The notes beneath the pieces are model-generated. The model did no database searches. It worked only from the letters and a program-made list of their open reading frames with translations, and was not told the origin of the DNA. A stretch of DNA of 64,000 nt from Trichopria drosophilae (lineage: Eukaryota > Arthropoda > Insecta > Hymenoptera > Diapriidae): positions 87,798,001 to 87,862,000 of the forward strand of contig CM059583.1 of NCBI GenBank assembly GCA_030407085.1, in the 5' to 3' direction. The translations under genes were made by a program, and so were the position numbers. The first letter of the stretch is position 1, and the number at the start of each line of letters is the position of its first letter. Positions 41,946-53,276 of the stretch are shown in pieces.

Positions 41946-42025
41946 TTAATCTTCTCATCTTATATTTTGGTTTACTATTTTACAAAATTTAATCTTTATA
42001 AAAATGATTAGAAGTAATACAATAT

Positions 42026-43285
42026 GTGCGTTATTTAAAAAGGTTTTTTTCGGGTAATTCAAGGTCGGTTGAATGCAACAACGGCTTACTACCTTTCCAC
42101 GCACACTGTTCCAAGGGTTTCGTTACAGTTAAGAGTACTGATGGTATCACTTCCAAAATTTGTGAACAGTGTAGAGGTGTGCTGGGAACAACAGTTCTAG
42201 ATGTGAGGTCGGTCAGTGACTCGGGTATATCGTCATCCGAAAAAGAGTTAAGAAATTTCGCCCTTACATCCGGTACTTCTTAAGCCAGTACCTATGAAGT
42301 TTCACTGGTTACACCATCTCCAATACAGATGCACGATCCATCGACCGATGCTATCTTAATGAAACTTGAAGCTATGAGCTCTGACGTAAATGGTCTTGTA
42401 ACCCAAGTAAATGGTCTCACTATAAATCTTGGTAATTTTCAAACGAATACTAGTGAAGTACTCATGAATGTCACAAATAAAATTTCAATACTCAATGAAA
42501 CGGTTGCTCTATTGGATCAATTGCCTTGTTTGATAAAGCGGGTTGATACTATAGAGGAGGAAATTACGCAAACATCCAAAGAGAGCACTATCGGTCAGGT
42601 CACAACTGGAAAAATAAAACAAATAGAAGAATAAAATAAACAGCTTAAAGCTATTATTTCTAGGCTTAATAAAAATCGTCGCTCTTCTTCATCAAGCATC
42701 ATCATCAACGGAGTTGACTACGGAGTTGCCACTGACTATGAGAAAATTGATCTTGCAATTCTGAAGGCGGTTCGCCCTTCTATTATTTTGCATGATATCA
42801 TTTCCGTCAGACAGTTAGTCTCTAAACATGTACAAAATTCTTCTTGGCAATCATACGCAGCTAGCACCACAGTGCAAGTTGATGAGGATATGGATCATTC
42901 TTTATCAAGTAATATAAACTCTGGTGCCGCAAAAAAAAGAAAAGATCACATCATTTTGGTAACACTAAACTCGCCGGCCCTTGTAAAATCGATTATCCAC
43001 GCAAAAATTAAAATCAGAAAACTCCACTCATTTAATCATAATGAGGAGTTATTCATACAAGCAGGTTGTAACAGTGCCATTGACACCTTCTTTAATAAAC
43101 ATAAACGAGTTTCTCGAAGGCATAGACAGGGAATTGAAAAAAAGAAGTGTTGCAGAAATCTAAGAAGGAAGAAAATAAATTCACATTTTTCATACGAAAT
43201 GGTCATATTTACGTCAAACGCAAAAAAGAACATACACCACTTCTCATCACAAGATGATCTTAATTATTTTTTTCACTCAACATAA
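42026..43285 (+). pseudogene. CR1-like ORF1 (PHD-like finger and coiled coil)
   Basis: Three open pieces. 42026-42283 encodes a Cys/His-rich PHD-like finger (CNNGLLPFHAHC...ICEQC). 42329-42634 encodes a heptad-like helical segment (SDVNGLVTQVNGLTINLGNF; ISILNETVALLDQL) suitable for trimerisation. 42788-43285 encodes a basic nucleic-acid-binding region (SRRHRQGIEKKKCCRNLRRK). ORF1 proteins of this type chaperone the LINE RNA. Stops near 42284 and 42635 break it. Confidence 0.7.
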
Positions 43286-43439
43286 ATGCACTCAAATCTG
43301 CCCCTCAAGTACATATTAACAATAAATCACATTACACTCCTATTTCTTCTACAATACATCCTTCCCAGAGTTGTTTCTCATCTCACCAATCATCTCATCT
43401 TAAGTTATCTCAAAATTTCTCTTCTGCGCATAACAAAAA

Positions 43440-45906
43440 AAGAATAGTTGATGACCTCAGAGTTTGTTATCTAAATGTTAATTCGTTAAGTGTCGAAACT
43501 CTACATGGCTGTAAAACCGTATTTCTTCATCATAGCTGTCACAGAAACAAAACCCGATGAGCATATCGACAGTTCATTGGTAACTCTTCGAAATTATATT
43601 CTCCTCAGACACGTTCGAAACATTCATGGTGGGGATGTTGCAATTTTCATACATGCATCTCTCACTGTAAAACCACTATGCTCTTCAAACGCAGTGTGGA
43701 GAGGCCAGCCTGGCATTCCTGAATATATTTTTTGCGAGGTATCATTTACAGGAGGAAATCCTATTTTTGTAGATGTGGTTTATAAACCCCCACATGCCCC
43801 TTTCATTAAAGGTAAGTACTTTAAAGTCGTAAGGACTTTATCGACAAACTATTGAACTGAATGCATGGATATGCTTCCAAGATCATTCTTGGACAGTTCA
43901 ATGCAAATCAGTTTTCAAACTCTTCAGACGCCATGTTTATTCGAAACTTTATTGATGAAAATTAATTGCAACTGATCCCGCACGGAGCTACATTCCACAC
44001 AAGATCATCTTATTCCTGGCTTGATCGATGTATTGTGAATTCTCAAGACACTGTGATCGATCTTTCTAAGACTGATACAACCAACAACTATGTGAAAAGT
44101 TTCTGTAAAACGAATGTCCTTTTTCTGATTTACATGACCTCATATCTGCTACTTTTTCCATACCAGTACCAATAATTCACCAAAAATCCTTTTCATTTCG
44201 TGACTACAAGCATAGATTTAACGGGTTTTTCCGCTACTTAAATTCTTGCGATTGGACTCTACTCGATGACATAAGCTCTGTAACCGCTCTAGAAGCATCT
44301 ATAGACTTGCTATACTCAAGTCTACATAAATCAATGGAACTTTTTATTTCACTAAAAACAGTAAATCCTTTAAAAAACAGGCATCCTTGGTTTACTACTC
44401 TCCATCGTAATTTCATTAGTGACAGAGACAGACTTGATTGATGGTTTCGACATACAAGACGTCCCTTTGACTTGAATAACTATAGAAATGCCAAGGATAT
44501 TGCTCACTCAACAATCGAGTCTGCTCGTCTTCATTTCTATTACCAAAAACTAAGCGACTTGACTTATCCATCTCAGGTGTGGAAGGAGCTTCGTCATTTG
44601 GGCATATGTCCAAGTCCTGATAATGCGCCTGACCGATTTACAGTGGAACAGATAAATGAATATTTTACGAAAGTCTCTTACGACCCACATACTCCATCTA
44701 TCTCTCACTACTTGTCAACACTTCCACTGAATAGATCAAATCAGAAATTTAAATTAAAAAATATTTCAATCTCTGACGTTACATTAGCAATAAAAACTTC
44801 AGTTCATAGTCCAGAGGAGTTGACGCTGTTCCGCAGTGTGTTGTTCAGGCGGCATTACCAGCGATTGGTAAACACTTATGTCATATCTTCAATTCCTCTA
44901 TAGACAAATCCTACTTTCCTTCAATGTGGAAAAAGTCACTGATTAAATCCATAAGTAAGGTTAGAGTGCCTGCAAGTCTTTGTGACTACAGACCAATCTC
45001 TCTTCTTTGCTTTCTCTCTAAAGTATTGGAAAAACTGGTCTTTAGTCAATTCTCTGATTTTATTAAATTGAGTGGCCTTATGGACAAGTATTACTCTGGG
45101 TTTCGTTCTGATTACAGTGCCCAAACTGCTCTTCTTAAATTTACGGATGACATTGGAAGAGGCATTGACCGAAACAGAGTAACTTTTCTTCTGTTGTTTG
45201 ATTTTAGTAAAGCTTTTGACATGTTACTCTTCTTCATAAACTTGCAACATTGGGACTCTCAAATAACACCTTATGCTGGCTACGTTCTTATCTCTCGGGT
45301 ATAACCCAGGCAGTTTTGAGAAAGAAGGGAACCAAATCGATGTTCAGGCAACTAAATGAAAGTGTTCCACAAAGATCTGTACTCGGTCCACTGTTATTTT
45401 CTTTCTACATAAATGACATAACGGTTGATCCCGATAGACATATCTATCACATAACATTTGCTGATGACCTTCAAATATAAACACAATGTTCGATTCAAGA
45501 TATAAATATCGCAAAACATAAATTTTGTAGTGCTGCTCAATCCATTATAAGTTGGGCCACATGCAATAATTTATCCTTAAATGTCTCCAAGACTAAAGCA
45601 ATTCCTTTTGACTCAAGTGCCTACCTACGAGAACTAACTGCTGATGAAAACAACTTCATTGATATTGATAACTTGAGGGTACGTTTTGAATCCTCCGTAC
45701 GCAGCTTGGGCGTTATACTAGATTCAGAACTATCATGGAAAGAACATGTGAAAATCAAATGTAAGAAGATACATTTTTTAATGTATCGGCTACGCTTCTT
45801 CAGGAAAAGTACCAATTTCTGTTTGCGCAAGCGTCTAATCGAAATGCTTCTGTTTCCCCTGGTAGATTATTGTTCTGTGATACTGATGAGCATGTCTGGG
45901 GAGTAG
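43440..45906 (+). pseudogene. CR1-like ORF2 (endonuclease and RT)
   Basis: The endonuclease pieces start with CYLNVNSLS (~43465), then FFIIAVTETKPDEHIDSSLV, EVSFTGGNPIFVDVVYKPPH and SYSWLDRCIV (43490-44175). The RT has DYRPISLLCFLSKVLEKLVF, GFRSDYSAQTALLKFTDDIG and FDFSKAFDM (44924-45304), VPQRSVLGPLLFSFYINDIT and TFADDLQI with the FADD box (45250-45480), then the thumb VRSLGVILDSELSWKEHVK (45673-45906). At least six frameshifts or stops separate these pieces. No RNase H is present. Confidence 0.8.
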
Positions 45907-46492
45907 GAATTAAAACTTGATTGTAAGGTTAATGACGCAGTTAGATATGTTTAAGGTATAAGCAGGTACGAACGCATAACTTCATGCAGAAAAACTGGGT
46001 TGGCTCTCCATAGTAATACGTAGATGTTACTTTGCAACCTGCCTTACGAACAAGATTTTGGTCAGTACCACTCCGAATTACTTGTCGAGACTGTTCACAG
46101 CGTATGTTTCAAACAGACCAATAAGAGGCGAGGCGCAGCCTTTGGTCATTCCCAAATTCACTACAGAATCTTTGAGGTTATCATTCCATATCGACGCATC
46201 CTATATTTGGAATTTCCTACCTACTACCATCCGCAACTCACCTTCATTTTCCATATTCAAAAGTAAAGCATTTTTTTTAATCTTGACGGCAGAATAAAAT
46301 TAAGAGATATTTTAAAGAAATAATAAATTTAAATATATTGTAATTCTATTTTGTAATATCATATAGCTTTTCTCAACTACTATTCACAAATCACGGATTG
46401 CTATAACTTATGTAATTAGTATAAGAAATATCTTATAATAAATATTGTACAATAAAATGTACAGAAATAAATACTTATCATATCATATCATG

Positions 46493-47161
46493 GCGCAGAC
46501 AACATTTTCAAAAATGACGTTATGCAAAAAATACTGAAAACCGCAAATTCTAAGCTACAATACTTCTTTTAAATGCAATTTCCTCTGGTTTCCGATCATT
46601 TCCTAAAATTAGAAACCTGTTCCCGACAAATTAACTTAAACAATTGGATTGTAACTGCTCCCTCTCAGTTCTATAATTAAATATGAAATTTAACTCATAT
46701 TTTCGTTTAAACCGACACCTTGAAAATCACGGATAGGCTCTAATTACTTCGATCAATTTAGTCAGTTCGAAAAAAAATTACATTATAGTTTTTCATCAGA
46801 TATCGATGTTTCAGACCCTATACAACAAAAAAATGTGAATACGGATTTTCGTCTCGAAATCGATCAGGACTAGGGACACTATCACGCGAAAATAACTGGT
46901 TGATCCACCGAGAAAATGAGAAACGGGCGGGATCACTGACGGTTGAATATCTCCAAAATACTTTGTTTTTCGATACCGTATAACATTAATTGATCATTTA
47001 ATCCTACAAACTTATTGGTACGCGAGGTTCGCTTACACATAGCAAAGCGTGTAGAGAGCGTTATACGTATCGCGTAACAACCGTGTATCATTTTCAGCGG
47101 TCAGAGCGAAGCTGGTCGCTTTGTATAGGAACGCCTCGGAGACGACGCGGTGTGACGACTA
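46493..47161. other. Spacer between CR1-like LINE and gypsy C
   Basis: Non-coding. The part next to the LTR (47030-47161) is GC-richer and might still belong to the 3' end of the gypsy C LTR (R/U5), because an AATAAG-type signal on the minus strand lies near 47020. Otherwise nothing is recognised. Confidence 0.4.
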
Positions 47162-47596
47162 CGCGAATCGCCGCTTTCTTGTCAGATATCGATGCTTTAG
47201 TGATTCGGTGATTCCCGGAAGGGGCTCGAATATCTGCACGTGCAGATTCCGATGAGTCAATTGTTCGTTAATTCGACCTCCTAATCTACAGCGAGTCTTG
47301 ACAAGTTCGGATCGTCCGGATGGCAAGTCATTCCGGATGTCTTCAAATGTCACTCGATTATCGACTATAAAGGTGATTGCCGCCGCGGTATGCCTTTGCA
47401 TGTCTCGATTTACTATAACAATTCGGCTAACAATAGGACACCCGAATCTCTAACTTCCAACGGTTTTCTGCACGTGTGGCCCGAACGGATGGATGACGTC
47501 GCTGTGGACATCTCAGGTGTCCGCTTTAATATTTATTAACAGGCGAACATTCCTGACTCCGTACGCTGCTACACGTGTAGCCTAGCGTCCGTAACA
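47162..47596 (-). repeat. 3' LTR of gypsy C
   Basis: On the minus strand it starts TGTTACGGACGCTAGG, just after a G-rich tract (CCTGGGGCG). Homology with the other LTR ends at the CGCGAATCG site at 47162. It carries 17 extra bp between two CCGGATG words compared with the 5' copy. The true end might lie further left, since no AATAAA signal is near 47162. Confidence 0.85.
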
Positions 47597-48030
47597 CGCC
47601 CCAGGTAAAAAAGATTTGCGATCCACCGCCGATCATTAATAAAAAACGATCGTTTAATACATTTTAATCTTAACGCGAAACCTCTCTCTGGCTGATTAGT
47701 AAAGTTACATGATTCTTAGGTCATCTTATACAATAAAAAGATCCTATTCTATGGTTAGTACTTAAAACTAGTACCGTGACAATTAATCGATTTCAATCCT
47801 TAAGCGCTACGAAAAAAAAAATCTTACATTTCCTTTTTGGTTTGATTTGAAATGTCAATCTGTTGATAGTGCGTTGTGCTGTATCAAGTGTCCTGTTTGA
47901 AATGTGATGATTAGCACGTTAATTTATTATTATTAGACAGTACCTTTTTTTAAAAATCGCTTACTTCTAGTGTTCTTGATTACCAAAATTAAATATTCTT
48001 AAAAAAATCGGTAATCAAAAGAAATTTTCC

Positions 48031-48276
48031 TTATGGAAAATGGAACAATGCTCCTATTATTCCATTCGGAACGTGTGGCTCGGCCGCAACTGTATTCGGA
48101 GCGTTACGCATAGATTCTGGCGGCGCCCGCTTGTCTCGTGCGTCAGACAGAACATCTGGTGCGCTTGAAACCTTTAAACTCACAGTGTCGTAACCTTTCT
48201 TATAAGCACACTCACTATTACTAGCCGCATGTCTTTCAGTAGGCACTGGTGTTTGTGGAATGCATTCTTGTGGGAT
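48031..48276 (-). pseudogene. env: env cytoplasmic tail of gypsy C (frameshifted)
   Basis: A polar, charged segment (KKGYDTVSLKVSSAPDVL, DARDKRAPPESMRN) lies right after the membrane anchor of env in another frame. It is placed like the ~60-residue tail of env in element A. Assignment is by position and composition. Confidence 0.5.
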
Positions 48277-48278
48277 AA

Positions 48279-49343
48279 TTATTTACGGAGATTCCTCCAA
48301 CTGAACCATCTCCATACGATAACTATAACGATGATGATTGCGACAATTCCTATTCCAGCATATATTGAAATATTTTGCACACGGGTGGATTTCTCTTTAT
48401 TCGCGTTTGAAATTGCAATTTCGCGTGCCCGTTGAACTATTTCCTGAAACGTTACCACATTTTTAATATGATTTGTCCCCCGCGGTTTGCCGATTCCTGT
48501 TTCGCGAATGCTTTGTTCTAGATGCGCGTTGTGTGTGTCATTAAAATGTGCAATGAATAACTCAGAGATATTGAACTTATGTACGTGGTATTCAATTACG
48601 GAGTTTCGCGATACGGTTGTCCCAGAGCTAGTAAGTATGGTATTCGATGCTCGCGCTCTGCATCCCGAATTTAAAGTAAGTATTCCCGTATTGTTTAAAA
48701 TTTTTGTTACCGTAGGTCTGTCCTTACACATAATGTGAATTGCGTCGTCTGCCGGTATCGAAAAAATCCATTTGTTTTGCGATTGTAATTTAACCCAAAA
48801 TGAGTTTACGGGGTCTGTCATTTGGATATGACATACCTCAAAGTCATGAAATAAAGGTTCGGCTATTAAACGTACTTCGCATTCGCTTTTTTCGTTTACA
48901 AGGTGAACCGGGGAGTTGTTCGGGCATATAAACGTATCGTCCGTCGTTTTGCATTTTCGAATATCGTCAACTGTCATGTGCATGTACCTGTCCCTGTCTT
49001 TCGTAATGCTAGTGTACATCGCGGATGGCACTATGAATACGTCTTGAAGTATGCTTTTGCCAACTTCCTGTTTGACGGGGATCGAATAATATTTATATAG
49101 ATCGTATTTGACGAAAGATAGCAATGGGATGTCAATTATGTAAATTAATGTGTTATTAGCATATAATATGTTTGTTTCCGACACAGTTAGCAATTCTCCC
49201 GTCTCCAGGGGACGAGTTAGTACCGGAAATTCGTAATCGGCTTCGGCTCCTAAAATCTCTTTTACTGCGCTTAAAATGTGCGTAGGAGCTAGCAGTTTCG
49301 GGTGGATCTGCCCCTGCCTTGCGAATAGCACTGCGTCGATCAA
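48279..49343 (-). pseudogene. env: env of gypsy C (ectodomain and membrane anchor)
   Basis: This 354-codon open frame is the longest env piece in the window. It contains FARQGQIHPKLLAPTHILSA, an ectodomain with paired cysteines (IRKCKTTDDTFIC, SECEVRLI, HIMCKDRP, NSGCRARA) and a clear C-terminal transmembrane helix (IGIVAIIIVIVIVWRW, residues ~330-346) followed by a short basic end. The fold family is gypsy Env/baculovirus F-like. The upstream fusion-peptide part is in a separate piece (49755-49489), joined by a region with a stop near 49383-49400. Broken; no complete protein. Confidence 0.85.
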
Positions 49344-49488
49344 AATACTGGTTTCCAGGGCGTATTTTTGTACTTTACTACATTAAAATCTCGATCATCA
49401 TATCCAGTTCTTCTTTTAGTTTTAACTCATTTAGTTCATCAGTTATTCTCTGCGTACTGGAGTTTAATGTAGACATCTCAAAACGTAA

Positions 49489-49755
49489 TTATGAAAATTC
49501 CTCTTGTATCAGTGATGTTTGATTTCCCAGAAGACTCGCCATATCAACCGTTGCATTATATAAAGTGCTAATGTGGCTCATAATTTCCTTGATTTCATCT
49601 TCGTCCGCGGTACCGAACAAGATGTGGCTTATTTTTCCGACGCAACCCAATATTGCTCTTTTGTGTATTCTTTTTTTTCCGTCCGTAATTAGTTCGAACA
49701 AATGCTCCTGTTCTGTTCTTATTTCTTGTAAGTCGTCATACATTTCACTGATCAT
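49489..49755 (-). pseudogene. env: env cleavage-site and fusion-peptide part of gypsy C
   Basis: An 88-codon open frame with a basic site (KKRIHKR) followed by AILGCVGKISHILFGTADED, the fusion-peptide-like stretch aligned with element A, then a heptad-like helix (ISTLYNATVDMASLLGNQTS). It follows the macro-like remnant almost directly because integrase is deleted. Confidence 0.75.
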
Positions 49756-49780
49756 TGTCGTTAAATGGCATTGGTGAAAT

Positions 49781-50164
49781 CTAGGGCAATTCTCGTTGAT
49801 AAATTTTATGTGCTATTTTAATATTTTCGCTCGATTTAGGAATTTTTCTATTGAGATCGTGGAATTCTTTAATTATGCCGAGACGCTCGCTTGTCTCTGG
49901 TACAGCGCGATTGTTTTTACTAAAGATAATAGTCAACTTTTGTTCAACTAGAACTGATTGGGAAATCTCATGGATTTCGTACCATTTTAGTTTTTGGAAA
50001 ATGTGATCGCGTCCAATCACAATTCTAGTAATTTGGAATTTCCGCAAAAGTAGTCCTAATATCTTGAGACATTTGATAATATCACTCTTTAATGCTCTAT
50101 CATCAACAAATCTTTTTACGACCAGTCCGAAAAAATATTTCTTACCTTTTTTATGAAGCACCAC
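49781..50164 (-). pseudogene. pol: Macro-domain-like C-terminal half of gypsy C
   Basis: GKKYFFGLVVKRFVDDRALK, then IIKCLKILGLLLRKFQITRI, VIGRDHIFQKLKWYEIHEIS and KLTIIFSKN align with the second half of the macro-like segments of A and B, including the variable RD/YD position before the last helix. The first strand and loop are lost. The tail (ETSERLGIIKEFHDLN) marks the start of the integrase zinc domain, which is truncated. Confidence 0.6.
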
Positions 50165-50620
50165 TTTTTTTCTGTTCCCGGAGCTTTTACCTCGAACTCC
50201 TCACAGTCTGTCGCATTGTCCTCAATGTTACCGTATGTGTCAGTATCGTTATCGGAATCCTTCCCTCTTTTCCTTGCAGCGGGATTACCAGACCCGACGG
50301 CGTCTGAGACGTGCGGTCTCTGAGCATATTTTGAATGCTTAATTTCCACTTGTTTATTTTCTTCACCTTGAATGGGCATACACGATATCTGTTTAAATTT
50401 ATTATCGTTTTTTGTTTTTTTCTGAACCTTTCGTATTACTCCCTTTATTTATCAATTTCTCCTTTTTATCGTCGAAATCTCTTACCTTTTTCTCAAATTC
50501 GTTTTCATTGTGGGATTCATTTTCTATTTCCGACCTATCAATCGGGTTTCGTGATAATGCATCAACATTGACGTTTCTTTTGCCTTCTTTATAAATTACG
50601 TCGTATTCATAATCTTCAAG
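50116..50620 (-). pseudogene. pol: Short charged linker of pol, gypsy C
   Basis: The stretch between RNase H and the macro-like piece is only ~0.5 kb, rich in Asp, Asn and Lys (RKRGKDSDNDTDTYGNIEDN). No OTU-like box is visible, so that segment was deleted or was never present in this lineage. Confidence 0.5.
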
Positions 50621-50622
50621 CT

Positions 50623-51360
50623 TTACTCGAAAGCGATGTAATCGAAGATTCGTATTTTAATTGTCTTGAGAAATCTCAGCGATTGGTGATCGGTGACTAG
50701 TGTAAACTTTCGTCCATACAGGTATGGGCGAAATTGCTCCACTGCAAACACAGCTGCGAGCATTTTTTGTTCTGAAACACTATACCGCGTTTCTGCCCCT
50801 TTTAGACTACGTGATACGTAGGCTATGGGCAGGTATTCGCCAATTTTACCCTGTGATAAAATAGCACCGACCGCTATTCCTGATGCATCCGTGGTAACAT
50901 TGAACGGTGCATCGAAGTCTGGTAATTGCAGTATAGGGGCTTTGCACAAGATGTCTTTTAATTTCTCAAACGCCTGTGCTTGGTCTGGGCCCCATGTGAA
51001 GTCAACGTCTTGTCGCAATAATATTACTAATGGGTGATCGATTTTCGAAAAACCCTCGACAAACCGTCTATAATAGCCTGCTAATCCCAGAAATTGTTTT
51101 ACGTTCTTTCTATTTTTTGGAACAGGGAATTCCCTCACTACCTCAACTTTCCTGGGATTGGGTTGGACAGTATTATTTCCTATTAAATGTCCCAGATACG
51201 CAGCCTCTTTCTGTAAGAATCTGCATTTGTCGGGCTCTGAGGCGAGATTTGCGCCTTCGAGCCATTTCATTAGGCGCCTGAATTTAATTTCATGTTCCTG
51301 CAAGTTCTTTGCATACACGACGATGTCATCGAGGTACACTAGTAATTCTATTCCTAGATA
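50623..51360 (-). pseudogene. pol: RT C-terminal half and RNase H of gypsy C
   Basis: The frame starts at the catalytic box (VYLDDIVVYAKNLQEHE) and runs through the RT thumb/connection (FLQKEAAYLGHLIGNNTVQP; GLAGYYRRFVEGFSKIDHPL) and RNase H (TTDASGIAVGAILSQGKIGE, SEQKMLAAVFAVEQFRPYLY, VTDHQSLRFL). The end of RNase H is frameshifted near 50640. The N-terminal RT half is missing: the protease joins this piece directly at about 51360, so the RT cannot be functional. Confidence 0.85.
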
Positions 51361-51640
51361 GGAAAACTATCCTCCACTATCTGTAAGTCGATTATCTCGT
51401 TATCGAATCTTATGCTCGCGCATTCCAATGTCCCGATCATTCCTTTGTCTATTCCACTCAAATCGAATTTTATCTCTGGGTCGAGGCACAAATCCCGACG
51501 TATAGTATTAAGTTTAACTATGTTTATTTCGGCCCTGGAATCGACAAGGAATTTCCCGTCTCTATGATGTAGGTCGGGACTCGAAATCTCTATTCGCGGA
51601 CATTTTGAGAGCCTAGCTTGCCCAAGGGTGATCCTAGCTG
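51361..51640 (-). pseudogene. pol: Protease N-terminal part of gypsy C
   Basis: KCPRIEISSPDLHHRDGKFL leads to VDSRAEINIVKL, where the D-S/T-G-A active site is changed to DSRA (Gly codon to Arg). The frame continues to IIDLQIVEDSFP and is then cut by the deletion that reaches the RT YLDD box. Related sequences in element A read DTGA. Confidence 0.75.
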
Positions 51641-51756
51641 TTCCGCTGTTGCCGCATGGATTTTCACGGGGTGATTTTCCTGACGGGCGTCGCTCGGCGT
51701 CCCCCCTCCGCGTCGAGCGCCCTTCGAGTTTAAAGAACGGGAATCGTATTTCTCCG

Positions 51757-52761
51757 TTACTTTGGGTTCCCGTCGATCAACATACCTATCAGGCCCTCGC
51801 GTCTTATCATTGATTTGATGTTGGGCGAACGATGTTCAGGGTATCGCGAAGAATTTCCTCCGCGATTCTGATTATCAATAACCGGTCTTTTATTGTTATA
51901 ACCGCGATTATTTTCGTTTCTGCATTCAAGCCTATCGTTATTGTTTCCCTGAAAATGTTTGTCCGTGGGTTTGTTATAATTATTTCCATTATTCGCGTAC
52001 CTTCCCTGATTGTTTTCTAATCTCGGACGATAATCGCGATTGTTATCGTAGTTTCTGTCTCGGTTAAATCTTCCATCGGGCGAATTCCTGACGCCCTTAT
52101 TTTGGTCGCGATAGCTATTTTGTTGTGATTTTTCGCGTAAGAAATAACAATTCTCGCGCGTATGACCAACCCGCTTACAATAGATACAGGTGGAATTATT
52201 GTACATTTTCACCGGGCAGTCAGATTCGAGATGGTCGCGCCACTCACAATAACCGCATTCTAATTCTCTTGGTGAATTCGTGGACACTAAATGTGCGGAT
52301 GCATGATAGGATTTTTCACCGCGAACTTCGAAATTGGGGTCTAAACCGATATCTTTCGCGCCATATTTTAAAGACAATTTTCGAGCTGTTTCTACCGCGA
52401 TTTGTAACGTGGCTGGATTGTCATGAAATAACCGCAATTCCATCGGCCCTTTCGCACAATAGATGAAATATTCCAGCCCATCCCGATTAGCGCGATTCGT
52501 GAAGCGCACGGCCGTGTAGTCGGTAGAGGCATTTAGAGCTTTTTCAAGATTTTTCGTATTATTCAGAAGACGATGCCCAAATTCGTCCAACGACTCATTT
52601 GATTTTGCATACATAGTTTTCATATTCATTAGCAATTTAATCGGGTCTGTCGAAACTCCGTAGGTTCCGCGTAAATCCGTGAGGAATGCATCTACCGTCG
52701 CGTAATCTGCAATTCTTTCGTCAAATATTCGCGCTTTTCCTATTAGTCTTTTGCGTAACAT
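51757..52761 (-). CDS. gag: gag of gypsy C (N-terminally truncated)
   Basis: A 334-codon uninterrupted frame with a Ty3/gypsy capsid region (YATVDAFLTDLRGTYGVSTD, LDEFGHRLLNNTKNLEKALN) and two complete zinc knuckles, CGYCEWRDHLESDC and CIYCKRVGHTRENC (both CX2CX4HX4C). A long Asn/Arg/Asp-rich tail (RFNRDRNYDNNRDYRPRLEN and repeats) follows. The protein would assemble the particle and bind RNA. The N-terminal capsid/matrix part and the leader are missing: the 5' LTR abuts it within ~100 bp. Gag and pol are in different frames here. Confidence 0.75.
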   Translation of the reverse strand: MLRKRLIGKARIFDERIADYATVDAFLTDLRGTYGVSTDPIKLLMNMKTMYAKSNESLDEFGHRLLNNTKNLEKALNASTDYTAVRFTNRANRDGLEYFIYCAKGPMELRLFHDNPATLQIAVETARKLSLKYGAKDIGLDPNFEVRGEKSYHASAHLVSTNSPRELECGYCEWRDHLESDCPVKMYNNSTCIYCKRVGHTRENCYFLREKSQQNSYRDQNKGVRNSPDGRFNRDRNYDNNRDYRPRLENNQGRYANNGNNYNKPTDKHFQGNNNDRLECRNENNRGYNNKRPVIDNQNRGGNSSRYPEHRSPNIKSMIRREGLIGMLIDGNPK

Positions 52762-52858
52762 GTGTAAGTACAGTCGTGTGTCGTTGGGAGTAAGTAACGC
52801 GAAACCGTCGCGACATGCGAGATTTCATCGACCATGGTGTCCGATAAGACTCTTCTTC

Positions 52859-53276
52859 CGCGAATCGCCGCTTTCTTGTCAGATATCGATGCTTTAGTGA
52901 TTCGGTGATTCCCGGAACGGGCTCGAATATCTGCACGTGCAGATTCCGATGAGTCAATTGTTCGTTAATTCGACCTCCTAATCTATAATGAGTCTTGACA
53001 AGTTTGGATCGTCCGGATGTCTTCAAATGTTACTCGATTATCGACTATAAAGGTGATTGCCGCCGCGGTATGCCTTTGCATGTCTCGATTTACTATAACA
53101 ATTCGGCTAACAATAGGACACCCGAATCTCTAACTTCCAACGGTTTTCTGCACGTGTGGCCCGAACGGATGGATGACGTCGCTGTGGACATCTCAGATGT
53201 CCGCTTTATTATTTATTAACAGGCGAATATTCCTGACTCCGTACGCTGCTACACGTGTAGCCTAGCGTCCGTAACA
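52859..53276 (-). repeat. 5' LTR of gypsy C
   Basis: Begins TGTTACGGACGC at 53276 on the minus strand and matches 47162-47596 to ~98%. No primer-binding site follows; the interior side has been deleted up to gag. Open frames running through the LTR are incidental. Confidence 0.88.

Larger units (their letters stand above)
42000..46492 (+). mobile_element. CR1-like LINE, decayed
   Basis: A plus-strand LINE with an ORF1 bearing a PHD-like zinc motif, an ORF2 with endonuclease and RT, and a 3' tail of TCATA-type repeats (ATCATATCATATCATGG, about 46474-46492). Frames are broken in many places, but the order is complete. CR1/Daphne-type clade assignment rests on the PHD-like ORF1, RT motifs and the short tandem 3' tail; it is tentative within the CR1/L2/Jockey group. 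Confidence 0.8.
47162..53276 (-). mobile_element. Ty3/gypsy errantivirus-like element C (internally deleted)
   Basis: A minus-strand element with two direct LTR copies, 47162-47596 and 52859-53276, that differ by about nine substitutions and one 17-bp indel (~2%). On its strand the interior is gag (52761-51757), protease (51640-51361), RT end and RNase H (51360-50623), short linker (50620-50116), half of the macro-like segment (50164-49910), env (49755-48279) and env tail (48276-48031). The 5' leader with primer-binding site, the gag N-terminus, the RT N-half, the macro N-half and the whole integrase are missing. The low LTR divergence implies recent insertion of an already defective genome. 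Confidence 0.88.

Noticed and set aside
51807..52020. Frames on both strands in the Asn-rich gag tail
   Set aside because: Repetitive codons of the gag tail give open frames in other registers; gag itself explains the region.
52721..53026. Open frame reading through the gypsy C 5' LTR
   Set aside because: The same peptide is encoded by the other LTR and has no domain; it is incidental to the LTR sequence.
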